Source: Sinohyriopsis cumingii (taxonomy: Eukaryota > Mollusca > Bivalvia > Unionida > Unionidae). From it: 64,000 nucleotides of DNA. Made by a program: the position numbers and the translations under genes. The stretch is taken from assembly GCA_028554795.2 (NCBI GenBank), contig CM068839.1:11063220-11127219 (forward strand), given 5' to 3'. This document shows, piece by piece, positions 11,871-21,890 of this stretch. The stretch's first letter is position 1. Every line of letters starts with the position of its first letter. The notes beneath the pieces were generated by a model. The model did not search any database. It had not been told where the DNA came from and saw only the letters and a program-made list of their open reading frames with translations.

Positions 11871-12712
11871 ATGTGTTGAAAAAGGCCTGAATGAATCCTG
11901 AAGATACTCTGGTGCAGTTCTATGTAGACATTTATTTAAAAGAACTGCCTTGTCAAAATCTATCCTTTCATATGTTGTGAACCATTTTAGTTCTGCGAAC
12001 TATGCTTTTGTTGGATGATCGATAACTGCATCTAAAATAATCCGCACTGCCTGTTTCTGAAGTTTATAAATCCATTTAAGCTGAGATTTGATACAATTTC
12101 CCCATACAGTTGAACAGTAATCCATTGTTGGAAGAATATATAAATGTAGTATAGATTGCGAGTTTGTATTGGAAAAAATTCCTCGATTCTGTTGAGTATG
12201 GCGATTTTAGATGACAGTGTTTTACAAAGCTTATTTCTATGGTCATCCTATCATAAATTATTATCTATAGACACACCTACAAGCTTTTTCATGTTTAACA
12301 TTTTCTAACTGATGATTATTTATTGTAAGAGATAGCTCTGTATTCCCTGATTTGTGTAGTTTTTGTGATGTCCCTAAAAACATACATTTTGTTTTACCTT
12401 CATTAATTACCATACTATACTGTTGTGCCCAGTTTTGGACTCTAATAAGGTCTGATTTTCATCTCATTTGGATAACTTCAGTATCCGAACTAGATTTATA
12501 CAAGGTTGCATCATCTGCAAACAAATCTGTATTTGTGGATTAATTATTTAATGGTAGATCATTGATATAGATAAAGAAGAGGATAGGGCCTAAAACTGAG
12601 CCTTGAGGGACCCCTGAATGAATAGTGCGAGTTTGAGAGCTAATATTGCCAATGCTTACTTGTTGAGACCTCTAGTTTAGATATGATCTAAACCAGTTTT
12701 GAACTCTAATAA
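11871..12712 (-). pseudogene. LINE reverse transcriptase (second copy of core) and C-terminal domain
   Basis: On the minus strand the frame shows [20 protein letters not shown] (RT motif with VPQGSVLGP), then FADDATLYKSSSD (catalytic FADD box), then VQNWAQQYSMVINEGKTKCM (the 'W...N.sKTk.m' block after the active site). Towards 11,900 it shows LKWFTTYERIDFDKAVLLNK and CLHRTAPEYLQDSF, the usual C-terminal 'W.p...R..fk...l..k...g.aP.YL' block of CR1/L2-type LINEs. The part from 12,712 to 12,430 duplicates the segment split between 16,230-16,093 and 12,824-12,693, at roughly 80% identity. Frame breaks occur near 12,200. It is non-functional. Confidence 0.85.
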
Positions 12713-12824
12713 ATTATGATTCTAATCTTTTTGGATAGCTTCAGTGTCAGAACTAGATGTATATGAGGTTGCATCATCTGCAATCAGATTTGTATTGTTT
12801 TATTTGTTATTTAAAGGTCTACTA
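12693..12824 (-). pseudogene. LINE RT active-site segment downstream of the inserted element
   Basis: On the minus strand this continues the RT of 17,085-16,094 across the inserted element. After the shared TTAA comes the ADDAT... box with SSSDTEAIQ, homologous to 12,550-12,429. It ends at TCAAAACTGG, the point where the second RT copy starts. The duplicate arrangement suggests a tandem duplication inside the LINE, or two LINE copies joined at this short shared word. Confidence 0.75.
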
Positions 12825-13041
12825 GAGTGTAATACACATTATATATCAGAATGTTCATTTTTTGCTAAATAACTCAGAAATGCATATTTTAACTCACAAA
12901 GAAGAAAATGAAGATAATGTGTGTATTTATTTATGTTTTACGGAAAATGCTTGGAAATATTTGTATACTTCTGGTGATAATACGATTTTTGGAAGTGACA
13001 TACTGTCAGGAAGTCCCTAAAGTTTAGCGTATTTGGTGATG

Positions 13042-13282
13042 ATGGCTGAATCTAGTGATGATTCAAGCGAATTTGCAGCAGATTTGACATGCTCATTTTT
13101 GTTGTGTGAGGAAGGTGAACTCGTAGAAGATGGCGAACATAATGAATCTTAAGAAGATTCTGCTTGCTGAGGTTAGACAGTACCAATTTAAGCCCGAACG
13201 AGATGAGAAACTGGATGAAGACCCTAAAGAGACCATAGGGCATAATGAGGCTGAGCAGTGCCTGGCCTATTCATTCTGGTAA
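13042..13282 (+). pseudogene. Broken coding segment in the TTAA element, 'RQYQF' protein
   Basis: An ATG at 13,042 opens 36 codons (MAESSDDSSEFAADLTCSFL, then an acidic run of E, D and G) ending at TAA 13,150. An overlapping frame (from ATG 13,142) continues with the sense-looking AEVRQYQFKPERDEKLDED and closes at TAA 13,280. One frameshift between the two would explain the pattern. The acidic N-terminus followed by a (V/I)R.YQFxPE motif recalls proteins of cnidarians and molluscs in which such a motif precedes a cysteine-rich domain related to the P2X7 intracellular tail; that likeness is from memory and tentative. GGTAATT at 13,278 could be a splice donor, so this may be the first exon of an element-borne gene. 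No cysteine-rich domain was found downstream. Confidence 0.4.
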
Positions 13283-13667
13283 TTATTATATTCATTCTGG
13301 TAATTATTATTATCATTATGGCAATTATTATTATTATTCTTTTGTTAATGTTATTTCAGTTTCATAATGAAAAGAAAAGGGCACAAATTTGGACAAAACT
13401 TGGATGTCTTCAGAGCAGATTTTCATGTGGGTAGGGTTCATCAGTAACTAGTGGTGTTAAAAGTTAAACACTTAAGACTCAGACTATGAGAGGTGTAGAA
13501 ATAAATACTTTATTAACTTGATGACTCGAGCTTGTTTTTTTCAACTGTGATGAAATGCAGACCCCAAATATACTTTGGGTTTGATTGTTTATTACCCTCC
13601 ACAAATAGCAAAATTGAAGAATTTTATTTAAAAGAAAAAGTAATCATAGATCTGGTGTATCCAGATG

Positions 13668-15268
13668 TTTAGCAAGCATATATTTTCTCTTTGGGTCTTG
13701 GTGTATAATTTAGCAAGCATATATTTTCTCTTTGGGTCTTGGTGTATAATTTAGCAAGCATGTATTTTCTCTTTGGGTCTTGGTGTATAATTTAGCAAGC
13801 ATATATTTTCTCTTTGGGTCTTGGTGTATAATTTAGCAAGCATATATTTTCTCTTTGGGTCTTGGTGTATAATTTAGCAAGCATATATTTTCTCTTTGGG
13901 TCTTGGTGTATAATTTAGCAAGCATATATTTTCTCTTTGGGTCTTGGTGTATAATTTAGCAAGCATATATTTTCTCTTTGGGTCTTGGTGTATAATTTAG
14001 CAAGCATATATTTTCTCTTTGGGTCTTGGTGTATAATTTAGCAAGCATATATTTTCTCTTTGGGCCTTGGTGTATAATTTAGCAAGCATATATTTTCTCT
14101 TTGGGCCTTGGTGTATAATTTAGCAAGCATATATTTTCTCTTTGGGTCTTGGTGTATAATTTAGCAAGCATATATTTTCTCTTTGGGTCTTGGTGTATAA
14201 TTTAGCAAGCATATATTTTCTCTTTGGGTCTTGGTGTATAATTTAGCAAGCATATATTTTCTCTTTGGGTCTTGGTGTATAATTTAGCAAGCATATATTT
14301 TCTCTTTGGGTCTTGGTGTATAATTTAGCAAGCATATATTTTCTCTTTGGGTCTTGGTGTATAATTTAGCAAGCATATATTTTCTCTTTGGGTCTTGGTG
14401 TATAATTTAGCAAGCATATATTTTCTCTTTGGGTCTTGGTGTATAATTTAGCAAGCATATATTTTCTCTTTGGGTCTTGGTGTATAATTTAGCAAGCATA
14501 TATTTTCTCTTTGGGTCTTGGTGTATAATTTAGCAAGCATATATTTTCTCTTTGGGTCTTGGTGTATAATTTAGCAAGCATATTTTTTTATCTTTGGGTC
14601 TTGGTGTATAATTTAGCAAGCATATATTTTCTCTTTGGGCCTGGGTGTATAATTTAGCAAGCATATATTTTCTCTTTGGGTCTTGGTGTATAATTTAGCA
14701 AGCATATATTTTCTCTTTGGGTCTTGGTGTATAATTTAGCAAGCATATATTTTCTCTTTGGGCCTGGGTGTATAATTTAGCAAGCATATATTTTCTCTTT
14801 GGGTCTTGGTGTATAATTTAGCAAGCATATATTTTCTCTTTGGATCTTGGTGTATAATTTAGCAAGCATATATTTTCTCTTTGGGTCTTGGTGTATAATT
14901 TAGCAAGCATATATTTTCTCTTTGGGCCTTGGTGTATAATTTAGCAAGCATATATTTTCTCTTTGGGTCTTGGTGTATAATTTAGCAAGCATATATTTTC
15001 TCTTTGGGTCTTGGTGTATAATTTAGCAAGCATATATTTTCTCTTTGGGTCTTGGTGTATAATTTAGCTAGCATATATTTTCTCTTTGGGTCTTGGTGTA
15101 TAATTTAGCAAGCATATATTTTCTCTTTGGGTCTTGGTGTATAATTTAGCAAGCATATATTTTCTTTTTGGGTCTTGGTGTATAATTTAGCAAGCATATA
15201 TTTTCTCTTTGGGTCTTGGTGTATAATTTAGCAAGCATATATTTTCTCTTTGGGTCTTGGTATATAAT
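13668..15268. repeat. Minisatellite, 41-bp unit, about 39 copies
   Basis: The unit reads TTTAGCAAGCATATATTTTC then TCTTTGGGTCTTGGTGTATA and one A. Units are nearly identical. Rare variants (GGGCCTTGG, GGGCCTGGG, one TTTTTTTAT, one GATCTTGG) are scattered or paired. It lies wholly inside the TTAA element. Confidence 0.97.
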
Positions 15269-15377
15269 AATAGTTGCAGAGGAATTTATGGGGAAACAAA
15301 TCTTGAGAATAATACATTGCTGATTAAATGTTCATTATTGTGGTACAGAAAATAGAGCAATGTCTAACCATGTATCA

Positions 15378-15411
<34 letters not shown>

Positions 15412-16080
15412 TCATGGTAAAGCAGAATTCATTTTGGGGGGTAAGGATGGAGCTATTATAGTTTGCAAACACCCTCCCACTAAAATCGCCCTCTTCCATT
15501 GATCATTCTTTTACTAGGTATATTTGTGGCAAGTGGTAGGGGTTGACAACCAATAATATAGCAAGATAAAGATGTATAAATATTTTACCCTTGCTAGCTC
15601 TCGCTTCTTTACAAGCTTCTCTTGGTCTACATGGTGTTAGCACTGCCATAACCCTTGGTTTTTGTTGATCTGGTGTTCACTGACTGAGTTATCTGACAAG
15701 AAAACATGCTCAGAGTTGTCTGATGGTTGTATTACCAAATGACTCTTTAATTTTATAGACAGTATAGAAATTGTTGTCTCTCAGATGGTCATTGCAGACT
15801 ATCTCGCCTGTCACTGGTTGGGTAACGTGCAGTAACAGCTACTGAATGCAACTAACAACGAAAGTAGAAATGCACAGTTCCCTACAGCACATCATTTCTG
15901 CTTTGTCTTATGGAAAATCCTGAGCGCGAAATTGGCAAGGAGCGTTCTTCCTTGTGCGATAAAAATCGATCTTTTGTGGTCATTATTTTCATTAATGATG
16001 AGGTATTTGACATAATACCTTTCAAAATCACATCTAAAAGATTAAATTTATTGCATAAACGAAAGCTGTGTGAGCACACT
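15269..16080. other. Right part of the TTAA element
   Basis: Holds a (CA)n microsatellite at about 15,378-15,411 and unique sequence. Overlapping open frames on both strands at 15,882-16,116 do not resemble a transposase. Nothing else is recognisable. Confidence 0.5.
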
Positions 16081-16093
16081 AGTAGACCTTTAA

Positions 16094-17085
16094 TGGTAGA
16101 TTGTTTACATAGATAAGAAAGAGGAGAGGACCTAAAACAGCCTTGAGGGACCTCTGAATGAATAGTGCAAATCTGTGAGCTAATAATTCTAAATCTTATT
16201 TTTTGAGACCTTTGGTTTACTATGATCTAAACCAGTTTAAAGAAAGATTGTCAAATCTTTAACAGTTCAGTTTTTGTAGCAGAATTTCATGATCAGTGAG
16301 TTCAAAAGCTTTGTTGAAGTCAAGGAAAACAATCTGATGGATAGAACCATTATCCATTTCTTGCTGCCAAAGTGCTGTTAATTTGGTAAGTTCTGTTTGG
16401 CATAAGTAGTTCTTTCTAAATCCTGATTGTACTTTATGAAATATAGTGTAAGTTTTAAAAAAATCATACACTTGCTTTTCAAAAAATTCTGATAATATCG
16501 GTAGAATGGATAAAGGCCTGTAATTCCCAGTATCCTCCTTTTCTCCTTTCTTAAAGATAGGTGTAACCTTTGCACATTTCAGTGCTTCTGGAAAATCTCC
16601 ACTCATACTTAAGTTTATGATATGTGTCAGTGACTTTCTTATTACTGGTGCGGCAATTTTAAGAATTCGTGGACCAATCCCATCTAGTCCAGAGGATTTA
16701 TTAATACTCAACTTATTGAGCAAATTAAAAACATCAGCTTCACTAACATTAGCTATTGACAAATATTTATCATCAGGAATTTTATAAATGATAGAAGAGC
16801 ATCACGTTCAATTGGGATGTTAGTCTGGTTCTGAATACTGTTACTGGAGATGCTTATGAAGAAATTATTGAACATTTCCACAATGTCTTGTACAGATGTT
16901 GCTATGTCATCATTTTGCTCAAGTCTAGGGGGAAGACAACTGTTCCTGGGTGGGTTCAGCTCTTTTAGATGCTTCCATAATGTCTTGGTACTCTTACTTT
17001 CATCAGTAGCCTGTTTATAGTAGTTCTCTTTTGCCTTACCTATCAGGTGCTTAGCTTTATTCCTCCACTTTCTATAGCTTTTCAT
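16094..17085 (-). pseudogene. LINE linker and reverse transcriptase N-terminal half
   Basis: The first piece (17,085-16,753) begins MKSYRKWRNKAKHLIGKAKE and is the basic linker between endonuclease and RT typical of CR1/Jockey-type LINEs. The second (16,762-16,259) carries the RT landmarks: LNKLSINKSSGLDGIGPRIL (motif 0), AKVTPIFKKGEKEDTGNYRP with LSILPILSEFFEK (motifs 1-2), VQSGFRKNYLCQTELTKL, and IVFLDFNKAFELTDHEILLQ (motif A; the second conserved acidic D of 'KAFDTvDH' reads E here). After a stop at 16,259, weaker similarity goes on to the insertion point at 16,093, with IHSEVPQG recognisable. At least three frame breaks or stops are present. Confidence 0.9.
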
Positions 17086-17365
17086 GTCTTTTCTCTTATG
17101 GAAATTATCTCTTAGGTGCCTAGCCTCACTGATCTTGAGTGTAATCCACTTGGGTGTAATTTGGTGTTAACCCTTTTTTGTTTTAATTGGGGATGCTTGG
17201 CTAAAGCTGCATTGAACATCTGATACTATTTGTCCAAGGCAGTGTTGACATCAGCTATATTGCTAACTGAGTGGAAGGGTTTGAAAATTAAATCATTTAA
17301 GAGGTTTTCCTCATCAAACTGTTTAAAGTCTCTGTATTGTATTTCAGTGTGGCAACCATTTTTAG

Positions 17366-17965
17366 ACAATTTGGGAACATGTCTAGTTATACAGACTAGA
17401 TAGTGGTCACATAATGCGTAAACTGGCATATTAATTTCGCTTATGTTTTCAGGTTTATTAGTATAAATATGAACAATGATAGTAGCACTTTTATCTGTTA
17501 CTCTAGCTGAGTGTTAATTATTTGCATAAAGTTGTACGTGTCAAAGTTTTGTATCCATGTTAATGGTGAAGTTTTCGTGTAATCAGTGTTAAAATCACCT
17601 AAACCTTGCTTTATTAAAGCTTTCTGAATTTGTTCCTCAGTCCAATCAGCTGTAGAACTAGCTGGCCTGTAAACTGAACATAATAGTATTGGCTTTGATT
17701 GGGCAAGGGTACTTTGATCTAGATACTCTCCACCCCAATAGTCTCTAGTTCAACACGTTTGTTATAACTAATGGAACTGTCTACATAGAGAAGAATACCC
17801 CCACCCCATGGATACCCTGTCTTTTCTTTCAAAGTTGAACCCCTGTATTTGGAGAGCCATTGATCATCAGTATCATCAGTTAGAAAGGTTTCACCTAGAC
17901 CCAGAATATGATGGATCTAATCTCAGTCGGGTGGATATGTAAATTGGCTACTTGACAGATCCCTT
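17366..17965 (-). pseudogene. LINE endonuclease domain remnant
   Basis: On the minus strand, short in-frame blocks match APE-type endonucleases in order: LGLGETFLTDD (the 'seTwL' block), GSTLKEKTGYPWGGGILLYV ('R.GGG...yv'), a central strand near 17,720-17,640, then GDFNTDYTKTSPLTWI (the GDFN motif), and SEINMPVYALCDHYLVCITR (the 'SDH' block, with C for S). The LINE endonuclease nicks target DNA for target-primed reverse transcription. Stops and frameshifts separate the blocks, so it is inactive. Confidence 0.8.
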
Positions 17966-18504
17966 TTGAGTATAGGCCAAACACAGGCCAGTTTTGATCA
18001 AAGAACTGATTTTAAGACATGGCACTATGGGATGTGTTGTTTTTAGACTTGACAGATTTCTTTTCATCACCTTGATTATTTACATAAACACACAAAGAAG
18101 ATAACATACAAGACCCATCTGTTGTACCATGACCACATGTAGTGGATACATGAGAATGTTCAATATGAGACTGATTTACAAGAAGACATTGATATATTAG
18201 ACACCTGAGGAGTTTCAGAGGGAGAAGTACCTTTGAAGTTATCACATAGTTGTTTACATGTGTGCAAATCAGATAGTGTTTCATCAGAATTATGCACAGC
18301 TGGATATTTGTTGAACAAATTTAGTTCCTGTCTTGTTACACTTTGTCTTTACTTTAGGGTGTGGATTTTGACAATTAAAATATTGGATTGGCTTTGTACA
18401 TTTACACTTAGTTTCATGCATTCTGTGCATATTTATAATAAAACATTGAACATGGTATTAATTATTTTGTTAGTAAGATTGTAAAAAGTAACATCCCAAC
18501 ATGT

Positions 18505-18674
18505 AGTACAATTGACATTCTCTTCATCGCCATACCCCATAAGATGATTATTAGTTGAACAGAGTTTTTGCTTGTGTCCGAGTCCATTGCAAATATAACA
18601 CCCGATGGCTTTGCCATGATGGCAGGTTTCTGTAACATGGCCTCTTTCACCATAAAAATGACATTTAGAGGATG
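18505..18674 (-). pseudogene. LINE zinc-knuckle segment (ORF1-type)
   Basis: The minus strand encodes two CCHC-like knuckles back to back: CHFYGERGHVTETC, where the second Cys is Tyr, and CYICNGLGHKQKLC, which is complete C-x2-C-x4-H-x4-C. A further C-x2-C (NCTTCWD) follows. Such knuckles bind nucleic acid in LINE ORF1 proteins. The element's upstream sequence is replaced at about 18,668 by a minisatellite whose unit contains the codons just before the first knuckle. Confidence 0.72.
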
Positions 18675-19478
18675 TTTTCCTGAATATAGGGGTATAGCAG
18701 TTTAACTAGTTGATGTTTTCCTGAATACATGGTTTTCAGTTTAACTGGTGGATGTTTTCCTGAATATAGGGTTATAGTGGTTTAATTAGTGGATGTTTTC
18801 CTGACTACAGGGTTATAGCAGTTTAATTAGAGGATGTTTTCCTGAATACATGGTTTTCACAGTTTAACTAGTGGATGTTTTCTTGAATATAGGGTTATAA
18901 CAGTTTGATTAGTGGATGTTTTCCTGAATACAGGGTTATAGCAGTTTAACTAGTGGATGTTTTCCTGAATACATGGTTTTCACAGTTTAACTAGTGGATG
19001 TTTTCCTGAATGTAGGGTTATAGCGGTTGAATTAGTGGATGTTTTCCTGACTACAGGGTTATAGCAGTTTAATTAGAGGATGTTTTCCTGAATACATGGT
19101 TTTCACAGTTTAACTAGTGGATGTTTTCCTGAATATAGGGTTATAGCAGTTTAATTAGTGGATGTTTTCCTGAATACATGGTTTTCACATTTTAACTAGT
19201 GAATGTTTTCCTGAATATAGGGTTATAACAGTTTGATAGTGGATGTTTTCCTGAATACAGGGTTTTTGCAGTTTAACTAGTGAATGTTTTCCTGAATATA
19301 GGGTTATAGCAGTTTAATTATTTTATGTTTTTCTGAATACAGGGGTATAGCAGTTTAATTATCAGATGTTTTCCTGACTACAGGGTTATAGCAGTTTAAC
19401 TAGTGAATGCTTTCCTGAATATAGGGTTATATCAGTTTAGTTAGTGGATGTTTTCCAGAATACAGGGGTATAGCAGTT
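18668..19478. repeat. Minisatellite, about 42-bp unit, about 19 copies
   Basis: Units read GTGGATGTTTTCCTGAATAC then AGGGTTATAGCAGTTTAACT with AG. Two main subtypes (AGGGTTATAG and ATGGTTTTCACA) alternate. The first unit overlaps the LINE ORF1 sequence on the minus strand (RKTSSKC codons). Confidence 0.93.
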
Positions 19479-19868
19479 TTGGTACAATGTAGTGAGTATA
19501 TTTGGTACAATGTAGTGAGTATATTTTTTACAATGTAGTGAGTCTATTTGGTACAATGTAGTGAGTATATTTGGTACAATGTAGTGAGTATATTTGGTAA
19601 AATGTAGTGAGTTTATTTGCTACAATGTTGTGAGTATATTTGGTACAATGTAGTGAGTATATTTGGTACAATGTAGCGAGTATATTTGGTACAATGTAAT
19701 GAGTCTATTTGCTACAATGTAGTGAATCTGTTTGGTACAATGTAGTGAGTATATTTGCTACAATGTAGTGAGTATATTTGGTACAATGTAGTGAGTATAT
19801 TTGCTACAATGTAGTGAGTTATTTGCTACAGTATAGTGAGTCTATTTGCTACAATGTAGTGAGTGTAG
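19478..19868. repeat. Minisatellite, 23-bp unit, about 17 copies
   Basis: The unit reads TTTGGTACAATGTAGTGAGT followed by ATA. It directly abuts the 42-bp array with no spacer. Confidence 0.95.
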
Positions 19869-20735
19869 GTAGGTAGTTTTTTTCCCCCAGTTCCACGTCT
19901 GTTTCAGTAGATTTTAAATAGAACATTTGGAACTATGAATTTTAAAAATATGCTTCCATATGCTGGGGGAAACATGAGGACAGCAACGATTGTAGTGTGG
20001 GCACATTGTTGCATTATTCTTGTTTGTCAGAAGGCAATTATTTTTATCATAATTTTTTATGGAGTATGTTTATTTTCCCTCTAAACAAGTCATCAATTGA
20101 AAGTCAGCAGTGTTAAAGTGCTTTGTGTAAGTTTTTGGAAGTCACCTCTCATCTTCTTCTTATTGGCTATGTTCAACTATATCTATTGTAAAAATAATAC
20201 CATGTCCAAATGTTTGTTCTTGTATAGCTTGAGTCAGAATGGTGCAAACAATTAATGCCTAATGAAGTCATAATGCTGAAGTGAAGGCAGGTAATTGAAT
20301 CCATTTGCCCATTGTTCAAACACTAGTTAATATAGGACATATATACAGTATAATAAAACAAAATCAGTTTCCTCCATACACTATGATTTGTTGACTGTGT
20401 TGGGTATTAATAAATTGTTCCACCATTTTGACTTTGGCTATATGCAAGGAATTTCTTTCTCCCTGGGTGAGATGAATCATGACACCATTTACAGATATTA
20501 GATACAGTGTTCCTTGGAAAACACTTGTGTTAATTCAATTCTTGAGAGATTACCTACTTTATTCTATCCTAATTTTTATTTAGTTAGATATTCACAATGA
20601 CAGCAATCAGAAGAGTGAAAGCTAACCATTAATAAAATGCAAAATGAAGCCCACCAAGCAGAAGATTGGTAACAGCAGTTTTGTGCTGTTAGAGTTGTCT
20701 TGGAATTATATTGTCATTACTGTGCTTATTCCTTC
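19869..20735. other. Unique non-coding stretch
   Basis: No gene, RNA or element recognised in about 870 bp. Confidence 0.5.
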
Positions 20736-20739
20736 ATAA

Positions 20740-20885
20740 ACCACACTACAGACCCAGATTTGCTGTCATGTATTGCTGTTTGTCTACTTTCAATTTTCAT
20801 GTAGACATTGTAAACCCAGATGTACAAGACAGTATGCAGTGACATATCCGGGTCTACAATGTTTGCAGGTAGGTGTGCATTATGA
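20740..20885 (+). mobile_element. Nested-palindrome MITE, diverged copy
   Basis: ACAGACCCAGATTTGCTGTC on the left and CATATCCGGGTCTACAATGT with TTGCAGGT on the right match the family layout. A possible second fragment (ACCATATGTACTTGCATA ... TGCATAGACCCA) lies at 20,967-21,030. Confidence 0.6.
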
Positions 20886-21400
20886 ACTGGTAAATATGGT
20901 AATTGGTGTCCATAACAATCTTTAATGCATAGGCATCAGTACAAATGTTAGATGAGTACCATATGTACTTGCATACTGGTGACAGATAAAATGCAAATTG
21001 CATAGACCCATTTTGCATTCACACTGATAAAGTAATGTTTTTTCAACTGTACACAGACATGCAGTCATCTGCAACTGACACCAATTGTAGATTGGAAAAA
21101 AAGTTAATAACTGTTTACAAAGGTTTAAAAAACACTGCATAAATCTGCTACAATTTGACCAAATCAAAAAGAACTAGCTTGAATATACCCTCAAATTAAC
21201 TACTGCTTGAATGGATAGTTATTAATTTAGTTGTTTGTTTTTCCCCCAAGAACCACACATAGATTTGTTTTAATATAGTTATTATTATAACAAATGCTGA
21301 ATCGTTGCAAAATCAAATTGATGTGTTGTCAATATACTTAAATTTTTTCTGTTCTGTAATTCTGTCAATGTTAAGTGGTTTATTAACATTACTATGACAT

Positions 21401-21659
21401 TGTTGTTGTTGTTGTTGTTGTGGGGTTTAACGCCATTTTTCAGCACATGATAGGCTATGTTCGGTGGTCAGTATTAATGGTGGAGGAAGAACCCGGGAAA
21501 ACCCCGGGAAGAACCAACGACCCACGAGAAGCTACTGGCAAACTTTCTCTCATACCCACATTGGCCGAATCCTAGACTCGAACCCACGCAGACAGAGGTG
21601 AGATGGCAGTGATCTGTAATGGAGAGCGCTTTAGACCACTCAGCCACTCGGGGCCCCTG
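21401..21659 (-). mobile_element. SINE family B, tRNA-derived, full copy with 12-bp target-site duplication
   Basis: Read on the minus strand it starts GGGGCCCCGAGTGGCTGAGT with a good A box (TGGCTGAGTGG) and a B box (GGGTTCGAGTC) about 60 bp on. The gap suggests a long-variable-arm tRNA (Ser or Leu type) as ancestor. A body with CCCGGGGTTTTCCCGGGTTC follows, then a conserved-looking segment (GGCGTTAAACCC, inverse strand) and a (CAA)n tail. TTACTATGACAT flanks both sides (21,389-21,400 and 21,660-21,671), an exact 12-bp duplication, so the limits are firm. Confidence 0.93.
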
Positions 21660-21689
21660 TTACTATGACATAGCACGGAACATATTAAG

Positions 21690-21890
21690 AGGACTGTACA
21701 TGCCCAAGTTTGTAATTTTATACCTGAGAGGTTCATAAACAAATTAAAACAATCGGCCTCACTGGACTGAACATACATGTTAGAGACAGCCATTTTGTTC
21801 CAAGTTTGTAATTTTATACCTGAGAGGTTCATGAGCAAATTAAAACAATCAGCCTCACCAGACTGAACAAACATGTTAGTGACAGCCATT
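21690..21890 (-). pseudogene. LINE RT motif-0 fragment, tandemly duplicated
   Basis: Two direct copies about 96 bp apart encode on the minus strand VQSGEADCFNLLMNLSGIK and VQSSEADCFNLFMNLSGIK. These match the VSEADVFNLLNKLSINKSSG region of the LINE at 16.7 kb. Both end at the same point (LQTW), so a short LINE scrap was duplicated after insertion. Nothing functional remains. Confidence 0.65.

Larger units (their letters stand above)
12825..16089 (+). mobile_element. 3.3-kb TTAA-flanked DNA transposon inserted in the LINE
   Basis: The left end reads AGGTCTACTAGAGTG and the right end, inverted, reads AGGTCTACTAGTGTG: 14 of 15 positions match. Both ends abut TTAA (12,821-12,824 and 16,090-16,093). 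Removing the element and one TTAA joins the LINE reverse transcriptase segment on either side, which shows a true insertion. TTAA duplication is the known habit of piggyBac-type elements, but the ends are not the usual CCY...GGG form, so the superfamily is open. Inside are a short broken coding segment near the left end (13,042-13,282), a 41-bp minisatellite of about 39 copies, and a (CA)n run. No transposase was recognised, so it is probably non-autonomous or gutted. The insertion is younger than the LINE. Confidence 0.82.
11871..18690 (-). mobile_element. Decayed non-LTR retrotransposon (LINE), split by an inserted element
   Basis: Read on the minus strand, the order is: zinc knuckles (about 18,660-18,550), an endonuclease with GDFN motif (about 17,965-17,370), a linker, then a reverse transcriptase (17,085-16,094). 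The element is then interrupted by the 3,265-bp element at 16,089-12,825 and resumes with the FADD catalytic box (12,820-12,693). A second, overlapping RT segment runs on to a C-terminal domain ending near 11,870. The domain order and motifs fit APE-type LINEs of the Jockey/CR1/L2 range; I cannot assign the clade. The frame is broken many times, so this is an old inactive copy. At its 5' side it runs into a 42-bp minisatellite, so the true 5' end is not seen. Confidence 0.88.

Noticed and set aside
13668-15268. CRISPR-like look of regular repeats
   Set aside because: Repeats are head to tail with no unique spacers, in a eukaryotic context with LINEs and SINEs. They are minisatellites.
21590-21659. 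tRNA-Ser/Leu-like gene on the minus strand
   Set aside because: It is the head of SINE B, repeated at 60.7 kb with the same body and tail.
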